From: Harmothoe impar
Taxonomy: Eukaryota > Annelida > Polychaeta > Phyllodocida > Polynoidae
Direction: 5' to 3'
Assembly: GCA_947462335.1 (NCBI GenBank)
Contig: OX381707.1
Location: 82,174,610-82,238,609 of the forward strand
DNA: 64,000 nt
The translations under genes were made by a program, and so were the position numbers. This document shows positions 44,252-53,598 of this stretch, piece by piece. Position 1 is the first letter of the stretch, and every line of letters begins with the position of its first letter. The notes beneath the pieces are model-generated. The model was not told the DNA's origin, ran no database searches, and was given only the letters and a program-made list of their open reading frames with translations.

Positions 44252-46663
44252 ATGGCAGCCCGTGTAGATGGCAGATGCACGGCCCCGGAGAAGGCTGAGG
44301 CCTCCGATGGGGAAGACCGAGTTCTCGAGTCTGACACGGAAATGGACACTACCGGTGCTCCAACCGTCGGTCAAGGCTCGGCTTCGGTACCAACTGAACC
44401 TAACCCTGAGGGGTCGGGTGATGTTGTTCCGAAGACAGAACCTGGTCTGGGTGGTAGTAATACCAACCAGGAGGAGAACCCTGCAGGGGGATCTTCTCCG
44501 AAACCCGCCGGTGTATTGGCACAAGAACCGACGGTCCCTGATGGTGATTCATCAGACGGGTCCACGGTTCGTGCTAAGACCAAACGGAAGCGGAAGCGTA
44601 AGAGGAGGATTGCATCTTCCCCTGAGACTCCTGCTACCGAAGAGGTCGCACCGACTGAGGCAGATAGACTCAAAGCTGTTGCCGACAAACTGTCCAAGGC
44701 GGAAGCCGAGGGATGGTCTGTGGCAGAGAGCAGAGCCAATCGACGCCTCCGCGCCAAGGCAGCGCATGTCCGTCTAAACCTGTGTCTCCGTGATGATGAC
44801 CGGGAGAACCTGAGCCTCACTGATTTAATTCAGGAGAATGGCAAAATGGCTCTTCCTGCACCTCACACGACCGATGGTTCAGACGACGAAGACTGGTTGA
44901 CAGGTGATTCCCATCCCATTGACTGGTACCTCGTGTACCTCAGGGCAGTGATAGACGGGAATAAACCTAACATCCATAGGTCATGCCGCCCCAAGCTGAA
45001 ATATGCTTGGAAGAACTACGTGCCAGGGGATCCCTGCCCGTACGTTCGCTGTCAGCGCCTGAAAGGGACTGCGACAGCAGCAAAACGGTGGCCAAACCTT
45101 TTCAAGTTTGCCCGTCATTTGGTAGAGAAGCACATGAATGTGCGTCCCTACTTGTACTGTGTGAGTGGAAGTACGAGTACTTCCTGCCCTGAGTACAGTG
45201 ACGGGGAACTATTCCGTAGCCAACGGAGATCTGGTTTGGTAAGGCATCTTTGCGACAATAAGGGCGTGCACAAGCGCACTATTAGTCGTGGAGTTGAGGC
45301 TGCACTGAAGGTTTGGGGGAGTCACAAACGTGTAGGAAATCTACAGTTTAAGTGGCGAACCAACAAACTTAAACAGTGGAACTACCTCACGGAGGCTGAC
45401 TGGGAGAGGTTGTGTAAGGGCGCCAAGTGCGAACAAACCGACCTGGGACCAGCTACAGAAGCTCCGATGCCCACTGTAAAGAAGGATACCCCTCCTAAGA
45501 AGAAAAATCTAAAAAGGGGCCGCCAGTCATCCAAAGATGATACCAAAGGTGGACGTGACCGTTCCCGCAGTGAACCTGCGAAGAAACGTGTCGCCACCGC
45601 CACGGTAACATCTGAGGTCGACCATAGCCAAACCGTCGGTACCGTCACGGTATCTTCGGTTGCATTGCCCCCGGTTGCTGATCAACTGCCCAGGCAGGAG
45701 AGACAGAAACTGGGGAATGCACTGGCTATTGTTCAGAACTCTTTGGGTGACGAGCAGGCGGAACAAGTCGCTGCTGACTATGTCAAGCAGTACAAGTGGA
45801 GTCAGAAGCAAAAGAAAGCTTCAGCCCCACAGGAGAGTGTCTCACCTGTCAGTGACGCTGAACAGGTAGAGGTACAACAGCCGGATGGGGCGTCAGCCCA
45901 GCCGACTGCTCCACCCCAGCACGGAGCAACCTCTGACCCCGCAAGGGATGACGAGGTGACTCCAGACCCTGAGCACAGGGCTGTTGACGAAGGGCTAGCA
46001 GGGTTACCTGTGTTGCCTGGAGACGGTCCTGCCTTTGACACTGGATTCTCTGACACTCTAGTCCCCGGATTTGAGTGCTACAGAGCTAAGATGGCTGAAA
46101 ACGCAAGTAAGCTACTCCAGTTTCAGGTTTCCTTCTTGGAGAAGTCGTACTTTGAGCAGTATAAGTTGCTCAGAGAACAGGCTATCCGGGAAGGGAAAGC
46201 TTGGGTTGCTGAACGCACCAGAGTCCTTGCCGAGCGCGAGGCGAGTCTGGAGCAAGATCATGCCTTCTGGAGGGCTACGATCGACCAGCTCGAATCAAGG
46301 TTGACAACTTGTGACGCCAAGTTCTTCCGGCAGTTCGGGCTTAAGCTGACAGAGTGGGAGAGAACTGGTTTTCCAGATCTCCAGTCCAGGTTGGGGCTTG
46401 CCGCAAGGCCTGCTCCTCCTGTGACCCCGGTACTGTCAGTACACCCACCTAGGTATGAGATGCCATTTTCTTTCATGGCACAATCTACCCGGGTGGTCAG
46501 TGGCGGGGAGCCTACTGCGGCGCCGAGTACCCTCTCGGTAGCCCCAGGTGGAGCCCTTCCTCTCCAGGTGGAGGCTGCTGTGGTTTATACCACGGAGGCC
46601 CCTCCTGGAGGAAGTCCTGATGGGGAAGGAAAGCCATCCGGCGGTGTCCCTATGGACACCTAA
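44252..46663 (+). CDS. ORF3, zinc-finger-like nuclear protein of element 1
   Basis: This 803-residue protein is not a standard gypsy product and I do not recognise its family. Residues 1-105 are acidic and Ser/Thr/Pro-rich. KTKRKRKRKRR at 109-119 is a strong nuclear localisation signal. Two zinc-finger-like arrangements follow: C262-C267-H289-H294 and C303-C312-H332-H340, both with unusual spacing. A second basic stretch (PPKKKNLKRGR) lies near 415 and a coiled coil at about 610-690. The C-terminus is Pro/Gly-rich. No signal peptide or membrane segment is seen, so it is not an envelope protein. It lies 682 bp after pol behind its own promoter. Nuclear, DNA-binding and oligomeric is my inference; it may recognise the ACCGWCGGT motif scattered in the element. 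Confidence 0.85.
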   Translation: MAARVDGRCTAPEKAEASDGEDRVLESDTEMDTTGAPTVGQGSASVPTEPNPEGSGDVVPKTEPGLGGSNTNQEENPAGGSSPKPAGVLAQEPTVPDGDSSDGSTVRAKTKRKRKRKRRIASSPETPATEEVAPTEADRLKAVADKLSKAEAEGWSVAESRANRRLRAKAAHVRLNLCLRDDDRENLSLTDLIQENGKMALPAPHTTDGSDDEDWLTGDSHPIDWYLVYLRAVIDGNKPNIHRSCRPKLKYAWKNYVPGDPCPYVRCQRLKGTATAAKRWPNLFKFARHLVEKHMNVRPYLYCVSGSTSTSCPEYSDGELFRSQRRSGLVRHLCDNKGVHKRTISRGVEAALKVWGSHKRVGNLQFKWRTNKLKQWNYLTEADWERLCKGAKCEQTDLGPATEAPMPTVKKDTPPKKKNLKRGRQSSKDDTKGGRDRSRSEPAKKRVATATVTSEVDHSQTVGTVTVSSVALPPVADQLPRQERQKLGNALAIVQNSLGDEQAEQVAADYVKQYKWSQKQKKASAPQESVSPVSDAEQVEVQQPDGASAQPTAPPQHGATSDPARDDEVTPDPEHRAVDEGLAGLPVLPGDGPAFDTGFSDTLVPGFECYRAKMAENASKLLQFQVSFLEKSYFEQYKLLREQAIREGKAWVAERTRVLAEREASLEQDHAFWRATIDQLESRLTTCDAKFFRQFGLKLTEWERTGFPDLQSRLGLAARPAPPVTPVLSVHPPRYEMPFSFMAQSTRVVSGGEPTAAPSTLSVAPGGALPLQVEAAVVYTTEAPPGGSPDGEGKPSGGVPMDT

Positions 46664-47594
46664 GGTTGGTCCCCCGTCAGGCCCTCTGGGGTGCACTGTT
46701 CCGCCCCTCGGAGGTAAAACTAAACCATCGACGCAGCTACACGCCCCTGGACAACCGAAAGCAGACCGACGGTGCTGTCGTGACTTAACTGAGTCTCTAC
46801 TGCCACCACACTGGAAGCAGCCTGATGTCTTCAACCGTGGTTTACTACTAAGCCACAACCGTCGGTGCTCTACTACTGTCCAGGGCTCCTGATCCTGTGG
46901 TCACATTCTACTATGGTGACCTATGAACTATTATATGGATCATCCTCCTGTGATAATTATTTATAGGGAGGCACGGACCTACCTTTTTATATTTATATTT
47001 CACAAGAGATGGAAGTACTATACCGGTACTGGACTCTATCCATCTCTACCACCATAAACTGCTAGGTACTGGAGTACCGCCCCTAATAAGGATGACGATC
47101 TATCCCACCTTATTTAGGATACGCTAATATGGATTTTTATATATAAACTTTTCTACGCCAAAGGAAGTGGGAACTGCTATAGTTCCAATTATAAAACTTT
47201 TCTTCGCCAAAGGAAGTGAGAGCTATTATAGTTCTATTATTTATATATAAGGACACGAACTCCACACGGATTCGCACCATTGCTGAATGAAGTAGGTGAT
47301 GTGTTGAGTTTCCAAGGTGGTTATTTGGTGCCTTTACTATTAACTGATACTAGTCTAGGACTATCAGTTGGACAGTTTTTATATCATGTGCCTACGGGAC
47401 TATGGTTTTACAAAGACTATATTGTTGATATAAACTGTTATGTGCATGTTAACTTGTATGTTCATGTATGTATGCCTGTTGTTACTATGAGTAGAAATGT
47501 TGCTTGTTGATAAATAGATATACGTGGTATATAATGTATCCAAGAGGTATTATTATTATAAAACCAACCCTTCCTACATTCTAAAGGGGGGTAG
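46664..47594 (+). other. 3' untranslated tail of element 1
   Basis: No gene. It holds ACCGACGGT at 46765 and ACCGTCGGT at 46858. A tandem pair of 49 bp units begins AACTTTTCTACGCCAAAGGA at 47146 and repeats at 47195. A polypurine tract AAAGGGGGG (47583-47591) lies directly before the 3' LTR, for plus-strand priming. Confidence 0.7.
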
Positions 47595-48141
47595 TGTAAC
47601 GGGTTGACTATAAAGTCTAACTGTTATTGTTGTATATCTATTGTATGTTGTATGATGTAAGACAACACGGTGCTATTGTGTTTAATAACTGTTTTATTCA
47701 TCTAACTAGTGTCGTCGGTTCGTTACATATACCGACTCCTCTAGTTCGGTTATCTATACGGTAGTGTACCGGTACCACCTTCGGTTACCGTCGGTAGTTG
47801 TTACATAATCATTTTTACATAACTAAACCTAACAGGTGGCGCTGCTAGTACGGTCACGTGGCTACGCAGCGCTGTATATAAGACGGCTGCTTCCCCATTG
47901 GAAGTCAGTCAGGTTTGGGACTGTCGTGACATGACCACCCTGTGCTCACGGGCTTAACTCTATGCTATAGGGTTGCCCACTGTATTATATATCTGTTCTG
48001 ATCTCGTATATCCGCTGGTTATACTTGTACTATAATACCCAAGAGTTACCTTTACAATAAAGTCGCCGTATATTAAAGTCTAATTTACCTTGTCTGGTTT
48101 TTGTACTCAAGTGTTACATACGTAGTAAGAGACCAACTACA
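47595..48141 (+). repeat. 3' LTR of element 1 (547 bp)
   Basis: It appears identical to 36585-37131. TATATAAG is at 47875-47882 and the poly(A) signal AATAAA at 48056-48061. GTAC follows at 48142-48145. Confidence 0.95.
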
Positions 48142-48145
48142 GTAC

Positions 48146-48659
48146 TGTCTCCAGGGTTTCCAGATTCGATTTCTTAAAATGTTGTTCATAGCTTCATAGG
48201 CCCCTTTGGTATGAGTAACTCTGGATTCTAATTTCCTATTACATGTATCCCTCTCTCTCTCATATTTCTATAGACTTGCTACGGCATGGCTTGAAGTTTT
48301 TGGTATTTTAATTCTAGGTATTACAGTCAGAAATGAAACTCCAGCATTACTATAATTTAATTACAAGCTATAGTAAGTGTAAGAGCTCATAGGAATTGGC
48401 AAGTGAAGTGAAGTGTATAATGGGATATTGAGTTTTCGAAACCTTATAAGGACAGCAAGACAGCCAACAATCTTCTTTTAGTACAAACGTATCTACATGC
48501 AGCCATTAGACTTTAATACAATTAAGGATGTTACCTACTATACAGCTACTTTAGAATTTTATCTAAATATAGTTAGTCCTGAAGGTGGCCATCAGCAGGA
48601 CTGGATCTAAGGGGGTCGTCTACACATGCAGTCTTAATACAAGAAGGGCCGAAACAAAC
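48146..48659. repeat. Non-coding; family R6 and R7 copies
   Basis: About 48160-48560 is the second copy of R6 (compare 32800-33120). About 48585-48660 is a fragment of R7. There is no gene. Confidence 0.6.
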
Positions 48660-49035
48660 CAAGGGTTGTTGAGGCCTGTTGTATACCCAGGAAACTGGGG
48701 TGAGGCTAGAGCATGCTAGTGTCAGCTAGGGCGAACTACTTTTGTGCCTAGCTCAAGGGGTGAGGTAGTGTGAGCCTGGGTGAGAGGTGGGTGAGGGCTT
48801 GCACAAGGTTTGGGGTTGTCCAGTGTGCAGTATGTATCAGTTACTAACATGTCAACACCTCACACCCACAATGCAGTATAGTGGTCAGCACCGTATCCTT
48901 GTACCCCAAAGGTCCAGGGTTCGTGACTCGGTCATGTCAACCTACCCACCTTTTTTTCTTTATAAAAATAGAAAATTGAAGATAAAATGTGACTCAATCC
49001 AGCATAGTGGAACTTATGTCGCTCATCAAACAATT
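48660..49035 (+). mobile_element. tRNA-derived SINE-like repeat, plus orientation
   Basis: A head block (ACCCAGGAAACTGGGGTGAGG) is followed by a tRNA-like core: A box TATAGTGGTCAGCA at 48877-48890 and B box GGTTCGTGACTC at 48918-48929, with AAGGTCCAGG between, most like a valine tRNA. The tail includes GTGACTCAATCCAGCATAGT and CTTATGTCGC. Inverted relatives are at 54195-54350 and 54755-55130. Confidence 0.65.
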
Positions 49036-49774
49036 TTAGTTGTCTATGTCATGTGATAGAACAGTTCATTACCTCTCTATAGAGCCCATGTATGAGTCCC
49101 CATCTCACCCATACGTATTTAAAAAATATTTTCAAAGATAAAAACACCCGGAGTGCTAATTTGAGCTACGCGTGATCAAAGTGGAACGAGCAGGTCGCGA
49201 CCTGCTCGCGAGCAGTCAGCGAGCATATCACTCATTGGTTACCTTAGCAACGGGTATCTAGAATTGAGATATCAATCTGAAATTTTTACCAGGCATTCCC
49301 GATGGTTATATCTACTACATACTAAAAGATTGGTCTCTTTGGGGAAATATTTTTATTCATGCAACATCGTTCAAAAACACGTTCAGTTTCCTGGAAAAAT
49401 GACAGAGTTAGTGGTTTAGTGGAATAATTATAGATGCACAATACCTGTTCCTGGTGTAGTTTAGGGACAACTAACAGTTCCAAAACCTATTAAATGTAGT
49501 CTGTTAAGTCCTGAAAGTCCTTTCACATTATGTGAGCATTGTACACAGATAATTTGATAGGTAAAATCCAAGTGCAGTGGGTGGGGTCCTCCATGTTCAT
49601 GTCACATTATTTCTCCAGGTCAAAATATATATCCATGGTCGCTGCTGATTGTGTATCATCATTACACCCTAAACCAGTAGCAGATTATGATTATATTAAC
49701 AACACAACATCATAATAGAATATGTGATATCCAAGTTCATGGCATAACTTGTTATGGTATGAAAAGAGGGAGTT
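49036..49774. other. Non-coding; palindrome, X-box, likely 3' UTR
   Basis: No gene. A 22 bp perfect palindrome centred on GGTCGCGACC lies at 49187-49208. GTTACCTTAGCAAC at 49238-49251 is an exact RFX X-box, touching an inverted CCAAT (ATTGG). TTTATT at 49352-49357 is AATAAA on the minus strand and a candidate poly(A) signal for the next gene. Confidence 0.55.
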
Positions 49775-51619
49775 CTAGTCAGAATCACTTGCAATCCACA
49801 CCTCGTCATCAGAGTCTTCTGCAGATGAAGGGCTCCTTGTTCTTTTCCGAGAAACAGCACCTTTAGGTCGGCCCCTCCCTCTAGGCTGCTGTTGTCCTGG
49901 CTGTTGCCCCCTTCCCCTACCTCTGCCCCTACCTCTGCCCCTTCCCCTACCTCTGAGTTCCTCCTGGTCTGCCTGTTCACCGACACCCCTGCCTCTGCCT
50001 CTTCCTGTGGCTCTGCCTCTGGCTCTGGCCCTGCCTCTACCCCTGCCTGTGAGTTCCACTTGTTCTGCCTGTTGGCTGTTGCCCCTACCCCTGCCACGAA
50101 CTCTGCCTCTCCCTCTAAGTTGCTGTTCTTCTAGCTCTTGTCCTGGCTGATGGGTGTCAGTGTCATTGGTGTGTTCTCCTATACCTGACCCAGGCTTTGG
50201 TACTGTTGGCTTTGGACAGGTGATATCTCTTGTGGCATTGGTACAAAAGTCTCTGATATTCTCAAACAAGTACCATTGCCTATAGGCAGGCAATCCTGGG
50301 GAGGGGATGATGGCAGGGTTGCCCCGGGGAACATCTGCTATTTCCTTTGTCAAGATGTTGCAGAGCACAGGTTCTTCATCATCGACCACTTTCTTCATGA
50401 CAACCCTACCCGGGTATTCATGGCTGAACTCAAAGTGATGGTACTCCTTAATGCCATTCACTGCCTTGCTGAAAGGGGCTAGAAAAGTCTTCCAGTCATA
50501 AGTAGGGGCTGAACAGTTTCCTTTCTCATCCCCCACTAAGTGTGGGATGTTGACTCCTTCCAGGGTGCTTCGACGGACAACTTCCATAAGGTCCTCCAGA
50601 CTGGAAACGTCACACTTCCTAAATTTCTGTTTCAAAAGGCCAAAACACCAGTCTGGACCAAATTTTGTGTGACCTGTGATCAGGAAGTTGAGAGTGATGG
50701 ACATGTTGAGCCTAGTCAAACATCGCCACATCAAGTACGCCAACATGAATTTGTTTTTATTTTGACCACTGCAATTGTCGCAATGGAGATCCAAATTCTT
50801 GGGGCCCAGGGAGTAGTTCTCGAGATAATGGTGGAGATATGAGATCACAGCGTTGGATCCCTTACTACTGCAATGAGACTCATCTATTAGGTAGTTAACC
50901 TGGCTTGGTCCTGCTTCCATAGAGACACCAAAGATGCCACACTTTCTTGGCACTAGAAAGTAGAGTGGGCCTGGCTGCATGGGGTAAGAGGGCAGGTGCA
51001 CTTGCTGGGCATAGTCAAAGCTAACATGCACCCAATAGTCTGTACTACATGGTGGATGAGGGCCAAGTGCAGGAGAACCAGCTGCTTTATAATCCTCCTT
51101 TGCCTTCTTTACCAGCTGCTGTAAGTAGGCCCTTTCCTTCCCTACTACCTGTAAATGATGTGTTTGTTTTTTTAACTTTGCCTGCTTGACCTCTTCTGGG
51201 AAACAGCTAGACCGGTGAATGTCTCTGTTGTTCCTCTGACACTCCCAGCAGAGATCAGTCATGGGCCTTGCACAAACTATTCCTGGGAGGAGCTTTCGCC
51301 ACAAACTCCTGAAAGTAGACAGAGCAACTGCCCTCTGCTGGACATCTGCCATGGCTTTTTCATACAACCTGTAAATGTCAGCTTTGGTGTGAGAGGAGGG
51401 GAGAATTAGTATATCATCTCTCTTGTGAGTTGGTATTCTGCCTGGAAGAGCAATGGCATGTGTCTCAGCATGGGATTTGATAAAGGCGAGAACTCTTTGA
51501 GTATCATCCAGGTCCAAAGATTTGCCCGTTTTCCTGAAGCCTCCAGCACGTATTCTACGTGTAACCACACCATTGGCCACATACCACTTAAGCACACGTT
51601 TCAGTTTGCCCTTACTGAT
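49775..51619 (-). CDS. DUF7869-type protein, exon 4 (main domain)
   Basis: This exon encodes most of a protein of the DUF7869-like family, widespread in invertebrates, of unknown function and sometimes suspected to derive from a transposase. Numbering from codon 51595, conserved points are C116/C119 (LCWECQ), D194 (SFDYAQQ), D273 (DNCSGQNKN) and H309...D315 (GHTKFGPD). The three Asp may form a catalytic set of an RNase H-like fold, which is inference. Residues ~480-580 are Arg-Gly-rich (RGRGRG) and end in an AT-hook-like PRGRGRPKG, then an acidic tail. The acceptor TTTTTCAG ends at 51620. Between it and codon 51595 the frame set by the upstream exons does not match the downstream frame (see findings), so this copy may be a pseudogene. 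The Pfam name is from memory. Confidence 0.75.
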   Translation of the reverse strand: MSKGKLKRVLKWYVANGVVTRRIRAGGFRKTGKSLDLDDTQRVLAFIKSHAETHAIALPGRIPTHKRDDILILPSSHTKADIYRLYEKAMADVQQRAVALSTFRSLWRKLLPGIVCARPMTDLCWECQRNNRDIHRSSCFPEEVKQAKLKKQTHHLQVVGKERAYLQQLVKKAKEDYKAAGSPALGPHPPCSTDYWVHVSFDYAQQVHLPSYPMQPGPLYFLVPRKCGIFGVSMEAGPSQVNYLIDESHCSSKGSNAVISYLHHYLENYSLGPKNLDLHCDNCSGQNKNKFMLAYLMWRCLTRLNMSITLNFLITGHTKFGPDWCFGLLKQKFRKCDVSSLEDLMEVVRRSTLEGVNIPHLVGDEKGNCSAPTYDWKTFLAPFSKAVNGIKEYHHFEFSHEYPGRVVMKKVVDDEEPVLCNILTKEIADVPRGNPAIIPSPGLPAYRQWYLFENIRDFCTNATRDITCPKPTVPKPGSGIGEHTNDTDTHQPGQELEEQQLRGRGRVRGRGRGNSQQAEQVELTGRGRGRARARGRATGRGRGRGVGEQADQEELRGRGRGRGRGRGRGRGQQPGQQQPRGRGRPKGAVSRKRTRSPSSAEDSDDEVWIASDSD

Positions 51620-51733
51620 GCTGAAAAAGAAAAATGAAAATTTTAAGCATTGTATTCATTGTAGATCTAAAGAATACTCATGCATACTTCATGTCATGTT
51701 TAAAGTGCAGATAGCAACAATGGGTTGATACAT

Positions 51734-51940
51734 ATAGCCTATAAGATACCGGTATGTTACTATAGCCTACATTATACTGATATGTTTCTATACCCTACAA
51801 CAGACCGTATTGTTGCTATAGCCTACAACATACTGATATGTTGCTATAGCCTAGAAAAAACAGGCATGTTGCTATAGGCTAGAATATACGGGTATGTTCC
51901 TATAGCCTAAAAGATACCGGTAGGTTGCTGTAGCCTAGAC
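51734..51940. repeat. 28 bp minisatellite, 7.4 units, inside intron 3
   Basis: The unit is ATAGCCTA-n8-ACCGGTATGTTGCT-like. Starts fall every 28 bases from 51734, and the last partial unit ends at GTAGCCTAGAC (51940). Confidence 0.85.
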
Positions 51941-52084
51941 ACACCCTCTGGCTTGACACAAATAAAACTGGGTCGTAACCTGTCAGTTGGACCTACTTCT
52001 GGCCAATCACAGCTCCTTGACCTAGATATCATTGGGGCAGACACGGGTGGTAGAAGTATGGGTTAGATCTACCGAAGAGCCAAC

Positions 52085-52357
52085 AATGAATGGGAGGGTC
52101 AATGTTACATCCTTGGTACTCATGTTGCATGAAGGTTGGCATGATGCTTGAATGCAGCCCTGCCAAGTAACACTCCAGTGCTGCATTCAAGCATCATCCT
52201 TGGTAATCATGATGCATGTAGGGTTGGCATGATACTTGAATGCAGCCCTGTTAAAGTAACACCCAAGGGCTGTATTGAAGCATCAACCTTGGTGCTCATG
52301 ATGCATGTTGGGTGGGTATGATGCTTGAATGCAGCCCTGCTTCATTCATGCATCATG
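52085..52357. mobile_element. Foldback MITE, copy H, amplified in tandem
   Basis: About 2.5 units of ~88-90 bp carry TTGGCATGATGCTTGAATGC and AATCATGATGCATGTAGGG. These are the internal arms of the MITE family, here as a tandem array inside intron 3 of the minus-strand gene. Confidence 0.65.
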
Positions 52358-52548
52358 CCCCCCCCCAAAAAAAAGGAAAAAAAAAGAGATTTTCCTGAAA
52401 ATGGCCAAATTGGCGAGAAAAAAGTTCAAAATTGAAAAAAAGCAAATTTTCCCAAAAATGTCAAAATTGGTGAGAACAAGCGTTAGATTTCAGAAAAAAA
52501 AGCTTTTGGTACCCGGTACAATGTAGTTGTACTTGACTGTGTACTTAC

Positions 52549-52720
52549 TAATGGAAGAATGCAAACGTACACTGGCAAACCTGTTTATTGCCTAGTCTAT
52601 AATATGTCCGAGTTCGCTCACGGTCCTTTTTTCCTTTTTCACCCTTCTTCCATGTAGAAAGCCTGGCGCTATTATCTGTTGATGAAGCCATCACCCCCAG
52701 TAGCAGCATATCCAGCTCGG
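52549..52720 (-). CDS. DUF7869-type gene, exon 3
   Basis: 172 nt, with acceptor TACTTGACAG before 52720 and donor GTAAGT after 52549. It is read in the phase set by exon 2 without stops. It encodes a basic stretch (KKGEKGKKDRERTRTYY) and a Cys motif (GNKQVCQCTFAFFH), which match the N-terminal zone of this family. It ends in phase 2. Confidence 0.7.
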
Positions 52721-52903
52721 CTGTCAAGTAGAATTAATAACAACTTTTTGTTTTTGTTTTTATTATAATCATAGACATGAGAAATAAGACTCAATGTGGG
52801 TCAAATCAAATCAAATGCACATATTTAGTGATGTTGTAACCAACTCTTTAGAACAAAGTGTAAAAGAATTATTTCTATAGTTATTAATTTTTAGTCAGCT
52901 TAC

Positions 52904-53004
52904 CTCTGTTCAGCTGGGCGACCTCTTCACGTCGCTCTCTGAACTCATCTGGCGTGAACATTGTACTGCATGGTGTATTGTTGTCCCCATATTGACACTT
53001 ACAA
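52904..53004 (-). CDS. DUF7869-type gene, exon 2
   Basis: 101 nt, with acceptor CTGGTCAACAG before 53004 and donor GTAAGC after 52904. Joined in phase to exon 1, it gives a Cys-rich knuckle around the junction (CxxxxCxC, then PCSTMFTPDEF), a recognisable opening for this family. This supports both splice sites. Confidence 0.75.
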
Positions 53005-53308
53005 CTGTTGACCAGAAATAAGGATAGTTAGTGCAAGAGTATACATTATGAACAGAGTATAAAACAGAAATATTAGTTGACATTTTAAAAAGCCTAGTCA
53101 CAATGAATGCACATAATTATAATTTTTGGGATCTATGTAGGTCTGAATTGTAAATTAAAAACAGATACAATATTCCAGACCAATGCAAAAGTGCACTAAT
53201 TAGTAATATATATATTGGTGTTGATTTAATTCATTCACAAACTTAAAACTAATGTGGGGTAACTAAAGGGTGCATCGAACAGAACTCCATGTGGTTTTTG
53301 CCACTCAC

Positions 53309-53598
53309 CTAAAATTGGCACACCTTGTGCTCTCTTCATCCTGAAGTTGTTGTACCGGATCTGGAACAACCAGAGGGAGATCTTCCTCATCTGATGATTC
53401 TGCAACATCCTCTCCATCATTCTCCTCAGTATCAGACTCACTATCCTGATCAGAATCCTCAGAATCATCAAAATTCTCGGGGAATAGGAAATAATCGTTC
53501 ACAAGCTGACGCCATACTCCCTGCTCGGCAACAGCGGTTGTTAAGTTGGCCTTAGTTATGGCGTTAAGGGCATTGGCCACTGTGTCCAACTCAGCCAT
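53309..53598 (-). CDS. DUF7869-type gene, exon 1 with start codon
   Basis: Starts at ATG 53598-53596 and ends at a strong donor AG|GTGAGT (GTGAGT at 53308-53303), phase 2. It encodes 96 residues: a short helical start, then a long Asp/Glu/Ser-rich acidic run (about residues 43-75). The first residues of the Cys motif completed by exon 2 lie at its end. Confidence 0.75.

Larger units (their letters stand above)
36585..48141 (+). mobile_element. Complete Ty3/gypsy LTR retrotransposon, element 1 (11.56 kb, three ORFs)
   Basis: The order is 5' LTR, primer site, gag, pol (protease, reverse transcriptase, RNase H, integrase), a 682 bp GC-rich spacer, ORF3, a ~930 bp tail, polypurine tract and 3' LTR. 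The domain order protease-RT-RNase H-integrase defines Ty3/gypsy. GTAC flanks both sides (36581-36584 and 48142-48145). Line-by-line comparison of the two LTRs showed no difference and every ORF is open, so the insertion is recent and possibly active. The length is about twice that of ordinary gypsy elements, owing to ORF3 and its flanks. The site lies next to family R6. Confidence 0.93.

Noticed and set aside
44252..46663. ORF3 of element 1 as an envelope gene
   Set aside because: The position after pol is typical of env, but there is no signal peptide, membrane segment or cleavage-site pattern, and the protein is nuclear-looking.
47280..47510. 76-codon ORF in the element 1 tail
   Set aside because: Short, AT-biased, no homology pattern and no counterpart in element 2.
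49696..50097. 133-codon minus-strand ORF rich in Glu/Ala/Gly
   Set aside because: It is a shifted-frame shadow of the Arg-Gly repeat in exon 4.
51406..51597. 63-codon minus-strand ORF at the start of exon 4 as the real continuation of exons 1-3
   Set aside because: It is in the phase predicted from exon 3, but its residues do not resemble the family and it ends quickly; the overlapping 606-codon frame carries the conserved motifs.
52085..52357. CRISPR-like array
   Set aside because: The ~88-90 bp spaced repeats are whole MITE units in an animal genome, with no spacers of fixed length.
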